DNA from: an uncultured Acetatifactor sp.
GTDB lineage: Bacteria; Bacillota; Clostridia; Lachnospirales; Lachnospiraceae
Length of the DNA stretch: 28,863 nt
Direction: 5' to 3'
Assembly: GCA_910578215.1 (NCBI GenBank)
Contig: CAJTPH010000037.1
Location: 1,475-30,337, forward strand
In this document: one piece after another, positions 1 to 8,238 of the stretch
Numbering within the stretch: the first letter of the stretch is position 1
Layout: each line of letters begins with the position of its first letter
The notes under the pieces: model-generated
The model's input: only the letters and a program-made list of their open reading frames with translations
Told to the model about the DNA's origin: nothing
The model's database searches: none
Translations under genes and position numbers: made by a program

Positions 1-747
1 ATAAGCCGGCGCCGAGCAGACAATACCGGCAAGAACAAAAAGCAGGGGAGCCGGCCGTCTGCCCGCTGTCCCTCTCCCATATCCGTTCCAAAAGCCTGCC
101 AACAGCGCGCCTGCAGCCGATAAAAGACATAGATAGAGCATATCGGGCGACAGCACAAGACCTTCCTGAACCATATAGGGAGCGCAGGAAACAAAGCCCG
201 CAAAAACCAGCGCCGTGACGACGCCGATATATCTCCTTATTAAAAAATACAGCAGCAAAGCCGCAATTCCCTGAAATATCATCTGGGCGATGATTCCGAG
301 AGCATAGTGATTGCCCAGAAAAAGAAACATAAGATGTAGCATAAAAACATAGACATGAACCGCGCCGTGGGCAATCTGGGGCATGCCCTGCCCCATCGTA
401 ACCTCCGCCATATCATAATAAACCGAAGTTTGTTCCGCGTCATGCAGCCCTTCCGCTCTGAGAATGACTCCCAGAACAAGCATTATGACCACAGGCACTG
501 CCTCCGCAGACACACGCGCCGCTTTTGTTTTTTGAAAGCCTGCAATGAGCCCCGGCGCAGAACGATGCAGCAGAAAGGCGGCTCCGCCAAGCACCGCCGC
601 CAAAAACACAGCAAATAAAGCTCCGCAGAAGGCAGGAAGCCGCATATCATCGCAGAAAATGTTTCCTACGCCTGCCAGGGCAATCCCCACCATAATCGTG
701 TAGACCGTCCACAACAGGTAACTTAATACATTCTTTCTCCAACTCAT
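1..747 (-). CDS. Polytopic membrane protein, GT-C glycosyltransferase-like (3' part outside window)
   Basis: The frame is open for 249 codons from ATG at 747 to the left edge, so the C-terminus is missing. I translated it directly. It has a hydrophobic segment at about residues 8-24, another near 35-50, a third near 73-84, and several more after residue 125. Between them is a loop with an acidic/polar stretch (RAEGLHDAEQTSVYYDMAE, about 85-103), which resembles the first external loop of lipid-linked-sugar-dependent GT-C/GT39-type transferases. The start lies one base after the stop of the upstream GT2 gene, so the two are translationally coupled. That pairing (GT2 makes polyprenyl-phosphate sugar, GT-C moves it to an acceptor) is known for GtrB-like systems. 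The family call is inference from topology and neighbour; it could be another polytopic membrane protein. Confidence 0.7.
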   Translation of the reverse strand, partial: MSWRKNVLSYLLWTVYTIMVGIALAGVGNIFCDDMRLPAFCGALFAVFLAAVLGGAAFLLHRSAPGLIAGFQKTKAARVSAEAVPVVIMLVLGVILRAEGLHDAEQTSVYYDMAEVTMGQGMPQIAHGAVHVYVFMLHLMFLFLGNHYALGIIAQMIFQGIAALLLYFLIRRYIGVVTALVFAGFVSCAPYMVQEGLVLSPDMLYLCLLSAAGALLAGFWNGYGRGTAGRRPAPLLFVLAGIVCSAPAY

Positions 748-748
748 A

Positions 749-1711
749 TCAACCTTCCGACTTTTCCTTTGCCAGCACCTTTTCAATGTTGTAACGAGGC
801 CTGTGCTTTACTTCAATATAAACCTTGCCGATATACTGCCCTACCATGCCGATGGCAAGAAGCTGTAAGCCCCCCAGGAACCAGATAGACAAAATCAGGG
901 AGGTCCATCCGGCAACCACATGCCCCGTAAAGTAGGAGATCAGCGCATAAATCGCCGCCAGCACGCACATGAAAATGATAAACATGCCCATTCCCAGTAT
1001 AAGGCTAATGGGCTTTACACTGAAGGAAGATATTCCGTTGAATGCAAGCGCCAGCATTTTTTTCAGAGGATATTTGGACTCTCCCGCCGCACGCTCCCCG
1101 CGGTCATAGTAAACGCTGTCCGTCTGATAGCCGATCAGCGGCATCATTCCCCTCAGGAAAAGGTTTGTCTCCTTATACTTTGAAAATTCCTCCACCGCGC
1201 GCTTTGACATCAATCTGAAATCCGCATGATTGTATACCGTTTTGACTCCCATCATGCCCATAAGCTTATAAAATGCCTGCGCCGTGGTTCTCTTGAAAAA
1301 GGTGTCGGTTTTCCGCTCTTTTCTGACGCCGTAGACAATATCGCTGCCGGCATGGAATTTGTCAATCATCTCCTCGATGACATTTACATCATCCTGCAGG
1401 TCGGCGTCAATGGAAATGATTACATCGCTCATATCCTTTGCCGTGATAAGCCCTGCCGTAAGGGCAAACTGATGCCCTACGTTACCGGCAAGCTTCACGC
1501 CCTTTACGCGCACGGGATATGCCGCATGTTCTTCCTCTATCAGCTCCCAGGTACGGTCCCTGCTGCCGTCATTTACAAACATGATAAAGCTGTCCGGCGC
1601 AATTTTTTCTTTTTGAACCAGATCCTCCAGCACTCCTCGAAGCGCTTCGGAGGCAAGCTTCAACACTTCCTCCTCGTTATAGCAGGGAACTACAATCGCC
1701 AGCCTGTCCAT
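749..1711 (-). CDS. Polyprenol-phosphate glycosyltransferase, GT2 (GtrB/DPM1-like)
   Basis: A 320-residue protein of the family that transfers a sugar from a nucleotide donor to undecaprenyl (polyprenyl) phosphate on the cytoplasmic face of the membrane. Visible motifs are the N-terminal VVPCYNEEEVL, the donor-binding NDGSRDRT (about 47-54), the metal-binding DAD within SIDADLQDD (about 100-108), and two C-terminal hydrophobic hairpin segments near 230-255 and 268-290, typical of GtrB/YkcC-like enzymes. Length fits the family (about 310-330). A good ribosome site (GAGGAG, 6 bases before ATG) supports the start. Its stop is one base from the start of the membrane protein at 1-747, so they are probably one operon acting on a lipid-linked sugar. 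Which sugar is transferred cannot be told. Confidence 0.92.
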   Translation of the reverse strand: MDRLAIVVPCYNEEEVLKLASEALRGVLEDLVQKEKIAPDSFIMFVNDGSRDRTWELIEEEHAAYPVRVKGVKLAGNVGHQFALTAGLITAKDMSDVIISIDADLQDDVNVIEEMIDKFHAGSDIVYGVRKERKTDTFFKRTTAQAFYKLMGMMGVKTVYNHADFRLMSKRAVEEFSKYKETNLFLRGMMPLIGYQTDSVYYDRGERAAGESKYPLKKMLALAFNGISSFSVKPISLILGMGMFIIFMCVLAAIYALISYFTGHVVAGWTSLILSIWFLGGLQLLAIGMVGQYIGKVYIEVKHRPRYNIEKVLAKEKSEG

Positions 1712-1773
1712 ATATGACTCCTCTTATCAAACCAATGTATCTCTCAAAAATACGGAAAGAATCGCTTTGTCCC

Positions 1774-2502
1774 CTATTCGTCCCAGTTGTGGTAGACCGC
1801 CTGGACATCGTCGTCCTCGTCAAGCAGGTCCAGGGTTTTCTGGAGATTTTTAACTGCCGTTTCATCCGTCAGCGAAACATAATTTTGAGGTATCATTGTC
1901 ACCTCCGCGCTCAACATGGGAATGCCCGCGTCCTCCAGAGCCTTGCGGACCTCCTCAAAGCCGTCAGGATCAGTCAGCACCTCAAAGCTGTCCTCCTCCT
2001 CGCTGAAATCCTCCGCGCCGGCGTCCAGAGCCGTCATCATAAGCTCATCCGCATCCATGTCGCATTCTTCCTTGTCAATGATAATCTGCCCCTTCTTGTC
2101 AAACATAAAGGAAACGCAGCCGGGAGTGCCAACGTTGCCCTGCCCCTTGGTGAAGGCGCTCCTCACATTTGCGGCGGTACGGTTCTTGTTGTCGGTCAGC
2201 GCATCCACAATAATGGCAATGCCGTTAGGACCATAGCCCTCATAAGTCACGTATTCATAGTTTACGTTGCCCACATCGCCCGCTGCCTTCTTGATGCCTC
2301 TCTCGATGGTGTCATTGGGCATGTTGTTAGCCTTCGCCTTTGCGATGACGGTTGCAAGCTTGAAATTGTTGGCGGGCTCGGGACCGCCCTCCTTTACGGC
2401 AACCGCAATTTCCCTTCCGATAATGGTGAAGATTTTGCCCTTCGCCGCATCGTTCTTTTCCTTTTTATGTTTGATGTTTGCAAATTTTGAATGTCCTGAC
2501 AT
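1774..2502 (-). CDS. yebC: YebC/PmpR (TACO1) family protein
   Basis: A 242-residue full-length member of the YebC/TACO1 family. The conserved N-terminus MSGHSKFANIKHKKEKNDA, the AKANNMPNDTIERGIKKA helix (about 72-89) and the YEGYGPNGIAIIVDALTDN segment are all present. Members were first described as DNA-binding regulators (PmpR), while TACO1 and some bacterial relatives act on the ribosome and help translation of difficult sequences such as proline runs; the sequence does not decide between these roles. The protein is acidic in its central and C-terminal parts, as usual for the family. The ribosome site GGGAG lies 8 bases before ATG. It sits between the GT2 gene (62-base gap) and the CBS-domain protein, with no obvious shared role. 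Confidence 0.95.
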   Translation of the reverse strand: MSGHSKFANIKHKKEKNDAAKGKIFTIIGREIAVAVKEGGPEPANNFKLATVIAKAKANNMPNDTIERGIKKAAGDVGNVNYEYVTYEGYGPNGIAIIVDALTDNKNRTAANVRSAFTKGQGNVGTPGCVSFMFDKKGQIIIDKEECDMDADELMMTALDAGAEDFSEEEDSFEVLTDPDGFEEVRKALEDAGIPMLSAEVTMIPQNYVSLTDETAVKNLQKTLDLLDEDDDVQAVYHNWDE

Positions 2503-2573
2503 GTTATGATCTCCCTTCGTCCCTCTGTCCTGTTTCTATTTATCGTTTTTTCTTCCGGCGGTTTGACATCCCG

Positions 2574-3998
2574 TCAGCCCGCCGCGGAAGCCCTTGATTT
2601 CACGTATTCTTCCGATGCTCCCTCCGCTGCTTCCTTTGCCTCCCCGCCGTCAGCTTCGGGAAGTCTGGTCACAAGCACGCTCTGAATCATCTTATTTTCC
2701 ACCGAAAGAATTTTAAAATTAAAGCCCTTATAATCTACGTCAAACTGTTCGTCCGGCTCGGGTATTTTGTCCAGCCTTGCTATAAGGAAGCCGTTCAGAG
2801 TCTCAAACTCCTCATCCTCAAAGGGAATCCCGAAGCGTTCCTCAAGCTCCTCAAGCCGCGTCCTGCCGTCTATGACATACTCGTCCTCGCTCTTTGCTTC
2901 GATGTATTCGATATCCTCGTCGTATTCGTCCATGATATTGCCCACGATTTCTTCCAGAATATCCTCCATCGCCACCAGCCCGTCCGTCTGCCCGTACTCG
3001 TCCACAACCACCACCATCTGCAGCTTCTCTGCCTGCATCTCCTGAAACAGCTCGTCGATGTGTTTCGTCTGCGGCACAAAGACGGGCTCCCGCATCAGCC
3101 CGGTAATGCTGCTCAAGGGGCGGTCCAGCTTGTCGTCGTCCGCATGGAAGCGCATGGCGTCCTTCAAATGCAGAATGCCTATGATATGGTCAATATTTTC
3201 CTCATAAACAGGGTATCGGCTGTTTTTCTCCCCCAGCATAAAGGAGATCGCATCCTTCAGCATCATCTCAGAGTCCACCGCCACAATATTATTCCTGTGA
3301 GTCATAATATCCTGGGCCTCCTTATCGCCGAACTCAAAGATATTGGAAATCATTTCCGCCTCGCTGGCCTGAATCAGACCCTGCTCGTGACCCTCGTTCA
3401 CCATGCTGATAATCTCTTCCTCGGTCACGTCGCTCCCGTCCGTCTTTTCCTTTATGCCAAACAGCCTCAGAATACCGTTTGTAGTCAAGGTGACCAGCCC
3501 GGTGAAGGGCGAGAGCAGCTTCGTCACAAAATACACAAGCCCTATACAGGCGTATGCCCATCTTTCCGGCGCTCTTGCAGCTATTTTTTTCGGCAGAAGA
3601 ACACCCAGCGTAAGCGTTATGTACAGAAGCAGCAGCGTAGACAATACAGCCGCCGCCACGGCAATCGCTCCTGCGGGGATGCCCACCAGCTTCAGCTGGT
3701 GCTCCGTTACAAACTGCAGCCCCTTTGATATGGAACCAAGCAGGATACCCAGATGCACCGCTCCGATAATCACATTGATCAGCGTGGTGATCAGCTGCAC
3801 CGTGTTGACATATCCCGTAGGATTGCTGATAATGCGTTTGAGCTTGAGGGCTTTCTTATCCTTCTCCTCGTCGGCTCTCCTCTCGATCTCCTTTTCGTTC
3901 AGGAGCACAAGAGCCGCGCCAAACCCATAAAAAAACACATCGACCAAAAGTAATGCCACGTAATAAATGATACTGGCAGTAGGCCCATCGTCGTCCAT
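2574..3998 (-). CDS. CNNM/CorC-type transporter-like protein (DUF21-CBS-CorC_HlyC; 'hemolysin' TlyC family)
   Basis: About 474 residues. The N-terminal DUF21 membrane domain has hydrophobic segments near 8-28, 62-90 and 105-135. It is followed by a linker with ISMVNEGHEQGLI, a pair of CBS domains (about 205-330; MTHRNNIVAVD, VVVVDEYGQTDGLVAMEDILEE) and a C-terminal CorC_HlyC domain (about 365-450; GFLIARLDKIP). Family members are linked to Mg/Co efflux or membrane ion homeostasis; the old name hemolysin is historical. A TTG at 4004 also fits the frame, but ATG at 3998 has AAGG 8 bases upstream and is preferred. The C-terminal tail is Ala/Glu/Ser-rich and probably unstructured. It has its own promoter at 4110-4138 with an inverted repeat on the -35 box, so it is separate from the alr-mazF transcript. 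Confidence 0.92.
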   Translation of the reverse strand: MDDDGPTASIIYYVALLLVDVFFYGFGAALVLLNEKEIERRADEEKDKKALKLKRIISNPTGYVNTVQLITTLINVIIGAVHLGILLGSISKGLQFVTEHQLKLVGIPAGAIAVAAAVLSTLLLLYITLTLGVLLPKKIAARAPERWAYACIGLVYFVTKLLSPFTGLVTLTTNGILRLFGIKEKTDGSDVTEEEIISMVNEGHEQGLIQASEAEMISNIFEFGDKEAQDIMTHRNNIVAVDSEMMLKDAISFMLGEKNSRYPVYEENIDHIIGILHLKDAMRFHADDDKLDRPLSSITGLMREPVFVPQTKHIDELFQEMQAEKLQMVVVVDEYGQTDGLVAMEDILEEIVGNIMDEYDEDIEYIEAKSEDEYVIDGRTRLEELEERFGIPFEDEEFETLNGFLIARLDKIPEPDEQFDVDYKGFNFKILSVENKMIQSVLVTRLPEADGGEAKEAAEGASEEYVKSRASAAG

Positions 3999-4109
3999 TT
4001 CCAAAACCTTACCTTTCTGTAGCCTGCAGGCATGAGTTATGTTTCATTCAAACGTTTTTCTCACGGCCGCACAGGCAGATTTTACTGAAGCCTATCAGTA
4101 ATACTCTTT

Positions 4110-4138
4110 AATATACCATTTTTCCCGCTGTTCGTCAA
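4110..4138 (-). promoter_or_regulatory. Sigma-A-type promoter for the CBS-domain protein gene
   Basis: Reading the minus strand, -35 is TTGACG (4138-4133) and -10 is TATATT (4115-4110), separated by exactly 17 bases. It lies about 110 bases before the start at 3998 and downstream of the mazF stop. Confidence 0.7.
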
Positions 4139-4145
4139 GAACAGC
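4127..4145. repeat. Inverted repeat over the -35 box (GCTGTTC-N5-GAACAGC)
   Basis: Two perfect 7-base arms flank a 5-base centre, covering the -35 element of the promoter at 4110-4138. It could be an operator, or the stem of a weak terminator for the alr-mazF transcript; no T-run follows on the minus strand. It has the opposite arm order (GTTC...GAAC) to the Gram-positive LexA box. Confidence 0.5.
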
Positions 4146-4179
4146 ATGCATTCGCCAAAAACCACAGCCGGCTTCTCCT

Positions 4180-4521
4180 TTATGTATCCAGCTCAAGACT
4201 TATCATCAGTGCTTTGTTGACTCTTTCCATAACTTCCCCGTCCAAATGGCATACCTTATCCTTCAGCCTCTTTTTGTCAATGGTTCTGAGCTGCTCAAGC
4301 AGCACCACGGAATCCTTATCCATATCATAAAGGGCAGCGTTTAACTCTATATGTGTCGGCAGCTTCGCCTTATTCATCTTTGAGGTGATTGCAGCGCAGA
4401 TAACCGTAGGGCTGTGTTTGTTCCCCACATCATTCTGAATGATAAGCACCGGCCTGATCCCTCCCTGCTCCGAGCCTATCACCGGTCTCAAATCTGCATA
4501 ATAAACATCTCCTCGTCTCAT
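4180..4521 (-). CDS. mazF: MazF/PemK-type endoribonuclease toxin (EndoA/NdoA-like)
   Basis: A 113-residue protein closely resembling Bacillus subtilis EndoA, an mRNA interferase cleaving single-stranded RNA. RRGDVYYADL and GSEQGGIRPVLIIQND are conserved; Arg23 and Thr46 correspond to the catalytic Arg and Thr of EndoA, and VVLLEQLRTIDKKRL is the conserved dimer-region segment. A longer frame reaches 4626, but the extra 35 codons do not look like the family and run into alr. GGAGG sits 4 bases before the ATG at 4521, so that start is chosen. It follows alr by 97 bases. In B. subtilis the antitoxin gene ndoAI lies exactly between alr and ndoA; here there is no room for one and no candidate was seen. 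Confidence 0.93.
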   Translation of the reverse strand: MRRGDVYYADLRPVIGSEQGGIRPVLIIQNDVGNKHSPTVICAAITSKMNKAKLPTHIELNAALYDMDKDSVVLLEQLRTIDKKRLKDKVCHLDGEVMERVNKALMISLELDT

Positions 4522-4618
4522 TTTTCCTCCAAATATATTTCTATGGCAATTAAATATCCGGAGCCTTAGCTCCAAAGCTGTTACATTTGTAGGAAAGCAT
4601 TTCCAGTTTCGGGGGACT

Positions 4619-5833
4619 TTATTCAAAATCTTCCGTATAATCCTTGCAAAATACTATTTTTCCCTTTTCCGTATACACCCTGGGAATCCGCTTGCCCAAA
4701 TCACAGATCAGCTCATAATTAAAACGCCCCGACAGGTCTCCGAGCTCCTCCGCCGTGATCCTCTCCCGGCCGCAGGACCCGATCAGCACCACCCTGTCGC
4801 CCTCCGCCGTCTCTGGTATATGGGATACATCCACCATAAACTGATCCATGCAGACCCTGCCCAGGATCGGCGCCCTGCTCCCGTGAATCAGCACATGACC
4901 CTTTCCGGACAGCCCTCTGGGATAGCCGTCTCCGTATCCCACAGGCACCGTTGCTATCCTCATGTCCCGGCTTGCCGTGAAGGTGCCGCCATAGCTGACC
5001 GACTGCCCCGCATACAGAGTCTTCACATGTACGATGTGGCTGTACAGGGACAATGCCGGCTTTAAAGGCACGATATCCGTCCTGACCTCATCGGAGGGCG
5101 CAAGACCGTACATGGCAATTCCCGCCCTGACCATATCCAGGCCTGTCTGCGGCATCTCCAGAATCCCCGCGCTGTTTGTGCAGTGCCTGACGGGAATCTC
5201 AAGGGAAAGCTCCTGTTCTATCATATGTATAAAGCCGTTAAAGGTGCGGAACTGTTCCAGGGCGGAGGATTTATCAGCCTCATCCGCCCTGGCGAAATGG
5301 GTGAAAATCCCCTCGATTTCGATACCGTCCTGACGGGCCAGCGCCTCCACAAAGGAAAGCCCCTCCCTGTCGGGCGTGATACCTATTCTGTTCATGCCCG
5401 TTTCCACCTTGATATGTACCTTGACGGTCTTTCCCGCCCTTCTTGCCGCTGCCGCCAGGGGAATGATGCTGTCCTTGCGGAATACCGCGGGCCGAAGCTC
5501 CTCCCTGGCCAGAAGCTCATACGAATAAGGAAAAGAATATCCCAGAATCAGGACGGGCTTTTTTATGCCTGCCAGCCGCAGAATATGCGCCTCCTCAGGA
5601 GTCGCCACCGCAAAGCCGAACATAAACTCATAAGGCTCAAGCCTTTTAGCAATGGGCACGCTGCCGTGCCCGTAGCCGTCGGTCTTGACAACGGCCGTCA
5701 TCCGTGTCCGTTCCGGCAGATTTTTCTTCATGCTTGTCATATTGTCCGCAATGGCATCCAGGTCCACCTGTGCCCAGACACGCTGGTAGCTCTCCAGTTT
5801 TTTATCATAAGCTATCCCGTTATTACCATTCAT
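4619..5833 (-). CDS. alr: Alanine racemase, PLP-dependent
   Basis: Interconverts L- and D-alanine for peptidoglycan synthesis. It has 404 residues from the preferred ATG at 5833. The PLP lysine is Lys50 in AVVKTDGYGHG (the usual motif is AVVKADAYGHG, so TDG is a small variation). The second catalytic residue, Tyr, lies in SVSYGGTF, and GRVCMDQFMVDVS is the conserved substrate/dimer segment. A frame extension reaches 5863, but the ATG at 5833 has GGGAGG 8 bases upstream and overlaps the TGA of the upstream gene as ATGA, a classic coupled start. It therefore forms an operon with the NAD(P)HX repair gene before it, and mazF follows. Confidence 0.97.
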   Translation of the reverse strand: MNGNNGIAYDKKLESYQRVWAQVDLDAIADNMTSMKKNLPERTRMTAVVKTDGYGHGSVPIAKRLEPYEFMFGFAVATPEEAHILRLAGIKKPVLILGYSFPYSYELLAREELRPAVFRKDSIIPLAAAARRAGKTVKVHIKVETGMNRIGITPDREGLSFVEALARQDGIEIEGIFTHFARADEADKSSALEQFRTFNGFIHMIEQELSLEIPVRHCTNSAGILEMPQTGLDMVRAGIAMYGLAPSDEVRTDIVPLKPALSLYSHIVHVKTLYAGQSVSYGGTFTASRDMRIATVPVGYGDGYPRGLSGKGHVLIHGSRAPILGRVCMDQFMVDVSHIPETAEGDRVVLIGSCGRERITAEELGDLSGRFNYELICDLGKRIPRVYTEKGKIVFCKDYTEDFE

Positions 5834-7362
5834 TTTCCGCTCCTCCCGCCGGTAATACCACATAGGGCCTCCACAATATCCCCTGCCGTGCAGGCATGCT
5901 CCCCCAGCTCCCGCGAGACGGCATCGCCTGCCAGACCGTGCAGGTAAACGCCCACGGAAGCGGCTTCAAAAGCATTCATGCCCTGCCCAAGCAGCCCGGC
6001 GATCATACCCGCAAGCACGTCCCCGCTGCCTGCGGTGGCCATTCCGTTGTTTCCTGTTAAATTTATGCAGACAGGCGTATTTTCCCCGCAGGTAAAGGTC
6101 CTGGCATCCTTGGCCGCGACCACTCCGTGAATCCGCCCTGCAAGCTCCTGCCCGTATTTCGGCAGATTACGCTTTAGTACGTCCACGGGCATTCCCGTCA
6201 GCCTTGACAGCTCTCCCACATGAGGCGTCAGAATAATCTTTCTCCCCTCTTTTCCCTGACGTGCCAGCACCTCCCACAGCCCGGGATTTTCCGCCAGAAG
6301 ATTCAGGCCGTCCGCATCCGCCACCAGAGGAAGCTCACAGCCCTCCACCGCCTGCCGCAGCAGACGCAGCGCTCTCTCATCCCTTCCAAGCCCGGGACCC
6401 GCCGCCACCACATCCGCCCAGCCGTTCAGGCTCTCCGCAAGCTCCTCTCCCGTCTCCAGCAGCGCTTCCGGCACCGCCGCCTGCAATATCGTCCTGTTTT
6501 CCTCCGGCGTCACGACCTTCACCATGCCTGCTCCCGTCCGGTAAGCCGCCCTTGCCGCGAGCACCGCCGCCCCCGCCATGTTTACGCTTCCCGCCACAAG
6601 CAGCACCTTTCCGAAGGTTCCCTTGTTTCCGTCGCTTCTGCGCTTCGGAAGCAGCTCCCCGGCCCTCTCGTCATAGGCATACATCCCGGGCTTTACCCCC
6701 CGGAAGCTGATCTCGGAAATGCCTATATCCGCCACCGTCACAGCGCCGGCATACCCGCATCCCGGATACAGGGCAAGCCCTCTCTTGCAGAAGCCGAAGG
6801 TGACCGTTGCATCCGCCCGCGCAGCGACGCCCAGAACCTCCCCCGTGTCGGAATCGATACCGCTCGGCAGGTCAAGCGCAAGCTTAAATCCCTCCATATC
6901 ATTATATTGCTCTATGGCACGGGCAAATTCCCCCGTAATTTCCCTTGAAAGCCCGACGCCGAACAACGCGTCCGCCAGCGCGTCATAGGAGCCGCGGAGG
7001 GGTTCCCCGGACATCCTGACCGGATAATGCCTCAGAATCCCCTCCTGCTGCCGCCACTGTGCCGATGCCTTCTCACGCTTCCCCACGCACCAGACCTCCA
7101 CGTCATACCGCCTTTCCGCAAGCAGTCTGGCAAGGGCCAGCCCGTCGCCGCCGTTATTGCCCGTGCCCGCCATAATCAGGACGCTTTTTTTTGCCCTGCC
7201 AGCCCCTTCCGGCTCTCCCATGCTTTCCTTAAAATGCTTCTCTATTGCCTCAAGCGCCCCAAGCGCGGCGCGCTCCATCAAAACACAGGCGGGAATGCCT
7301 GTATTTTCGATTGTGTTGCCGTCATACCGCCTCATCTCGTCAGCCGTTACCAGATATTTCAT
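5830..7362 (-). CDS. nnrD: Bifunctional NAD(P)H-hydrate epimerase / ADP-dependent NAD(P)H-hydrate dehydratase
   Basis: Repairs hydrated NADH/NADPH. It has 510 residues in two fused domains. The N-terminal YjeF epimerase domain (about 1-215) has the signature GTGNNGGDGLALARLL at 66-81 and ALFGVGLSREI. The C-terminal ribokinase-like dehydratase domain (about 230-505) has GNKGTFGKVLLVAGS, TPHVGELSRL and the anion-hole/catalytic motif AGSGDVLAG with Asp448. Length is standard for the fused NnrE-NnrD form. GGGGG lies 5 bases before the ATG. The gene's stop overlaps the alr start by 4 bases. The 165 bases before it show no strong promoter, so it may be read from rex and the hypothetical gene. Confidence 0.95.
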   Translation of the reverse strand: MKYLVTADEMRRYDGNTIENTGIPACVLMERAALGALEAIEKHFKESMGEPEGAGRAKKSVLIMAGTGNNGGDGLALARLLAERRYDVEVWCVGKREKASAQWRQQEGILRHYPVRMSGEPLRGSYDALADALFGVGLSREITGEFARAIEQYNDMEGFKLALDLPSGIDSDTGEVLGVAARADATVTFGFCKRGLALYPGCGYAGAVTVADIGISEISFRGVKPGMYAYDERAGELLPKRRSDGNKGTFGKVLLVAGSVNMAGAAVLAARAAYRTGAGMVKVVTPEENRTILQAAVPEALLETGEELAESLNGWADVVAAGPGLGRDERALRLLRQAVEGCELPLVADADGLNLLAENPGLWEVLARQGKEGRKIILTPHVGELSRLTGMPVDVLKRNLPKYGQELAGRIHGVVAAKDARTFTCGENTPVCINLTGNNGMATAGSGDVLAGMIAGLLGQGMNAFEAASVGVYLHGLAGDAVSRELGEHACTAGDIVEALCGITGGRSGK

Positions 7363-7527
7363 TTCTGCCCCCGCACCGTTTTATTCCTTATTGTTTCAAC
7401 ATGCCTTTTCTTCATACGCCGCCCGGTATTTTGTATGGGATACCCTTCCCTTTTGCCCTGTATGCCTCTTTTATAACGCCGCACACAGAAACAGGCCGAC
7501 TGCGCACAGTTGCCCGTGCCAGTCCGC

Positions 7528-8226
7528 CTATGCTTCAGCGCCTTTTTTCCCGGAGTCCTTTTCCTCTGTCTTTTTCTCCGTCTTTTTGTTTCCCTCTCCC
7601 GGAAGCCCAGGGTGCTGCTCCTCCGGATTATACTGCAGATCGAACATATCCAGCACCTCCGCGCCAAAAAGGTCGTGCATGTAGGAATAAATGGCGTGGT
7701 TGCGCTGCTCCATCTCCTGTTTTTTTATCAGCTTTTTTTTCAGCTCGACCCTTGTCCGTGCCACCCAGTCGGCAATATCCTTAATTTCCTGTGTGCTTTC
7801 CTTCATGGTCTCATAGCAGCAATCCATGGTAATCAGCATCAGCCGGATATTGACGTCGTCTATCTTATCGGGCAGCTCCGTCAGCTCATTCTGATAGCTC
7901 TCCAGCTTTTCGTTGCACTCCTCCAAAAGCCTCCTGTTCTGTTCGATTTTCTTATCCAAAAGCGAATTCGGATTCTGGTCCGCCTCGTCCACCAGAGGCA
8001 TAATCTCGTTCATCAGCTGTTTCTTAAGCTTCCTTATTTCCTTGGTTTCCGTATTCAGCTTACCCTGACGTTTTAAAAGGTAATTCAAATGATGCTCCAG
8101 AGAGGACACCTGCCTCCTTGCCTCCGGCGTAAGCAGCTTATACCATTTGTTGTCCAGCGTGAGTATTGGAATCTTTTTCCCCCTTAACGCATCTACAAAG
8201 CTTTCCTGACGATTTTTGCGTTTCAT
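7528..8226 (-). CDS. Conserved-looking coiled-coil protein of unknown function
   Basis: A 232-residue soluble protein that I do not recognise as a named family. There is no signal peptide or membrane segment. The N-terminal 40 residues are basic and contain a short folded-looking stretch (KKIPILTLDNKWYKLL). Residues about 40-140 are heptad-like and rich in Leu/Lys/Glu, predicting coiled coil (EHHLNYLLKRQGKLN, KIEQNRRLLEECNEKLESYQ). A second helical stretch at 155-185 contains VARTRVELKKKLIKKQEMEQ. The last 30 residues are Lys/Glu/Gly-rich and probably disordered. The start is well supported (GGAGG 5 bases before ATG), only 12 bases after the rex stop, so it is cotranscribed with rex. A scaffold or nucleic-acid-associated role is possible but not shown. 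Confidence 0.8.
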   Translation of the reverse strand: MKRKNRQESFVDALRGKKIPILTLDNKWYKLLTPEARRQVSSLEHHLNYLLKRQGKLNTETKEIRKLKKQLMNEIMPLVDEADQNPNSLLDKKIEQNRRLLEECNEKLESYQNELTELPDKIDDVNIRLMLITMDCCYETMKESTQEIKDIADWVARTRVELKKKLIKKQEMEQRNHAIYSYMHDLFGAEVLDMFDLQYNPEEQHPGLPGEGNKKTEKKTEEKDSGKKGAEA

Positions 8227-8238
8227 GGTCCCCTCCTG

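Noticed and set aside
1714..2490. Long plus-strand ORFs opposite yebC, GT2 and other genes
   Set aside because: They mirror well-identified minus-strand genes and have no recognisable domains or ribosome sites.
4560..4573. GGAGC-CTTA-GCTCC hairpin as terminator between alr and mazF
   Set aside because: Only five pairs and no T-run on the minus strand.
4522..4626. 35-codon N-terminal extension of mazF, or an antitoxin in the alr-mazF gap
   Set aside because: The extension does not resemble MazF, overlaps the end of alr and lacks a ribosome site; the gap has no complete ORF of antitoxin size with a start and ribosome site.
7359..7667. 102-codon minus-strand ORF overlapping the coiled-coil protein
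   Set aside because: Composition (Arg/Ser/Cys-rich) is that of a shadow frame; only its last 18 codons lie outside the real gene and they show no clear ribosome site.
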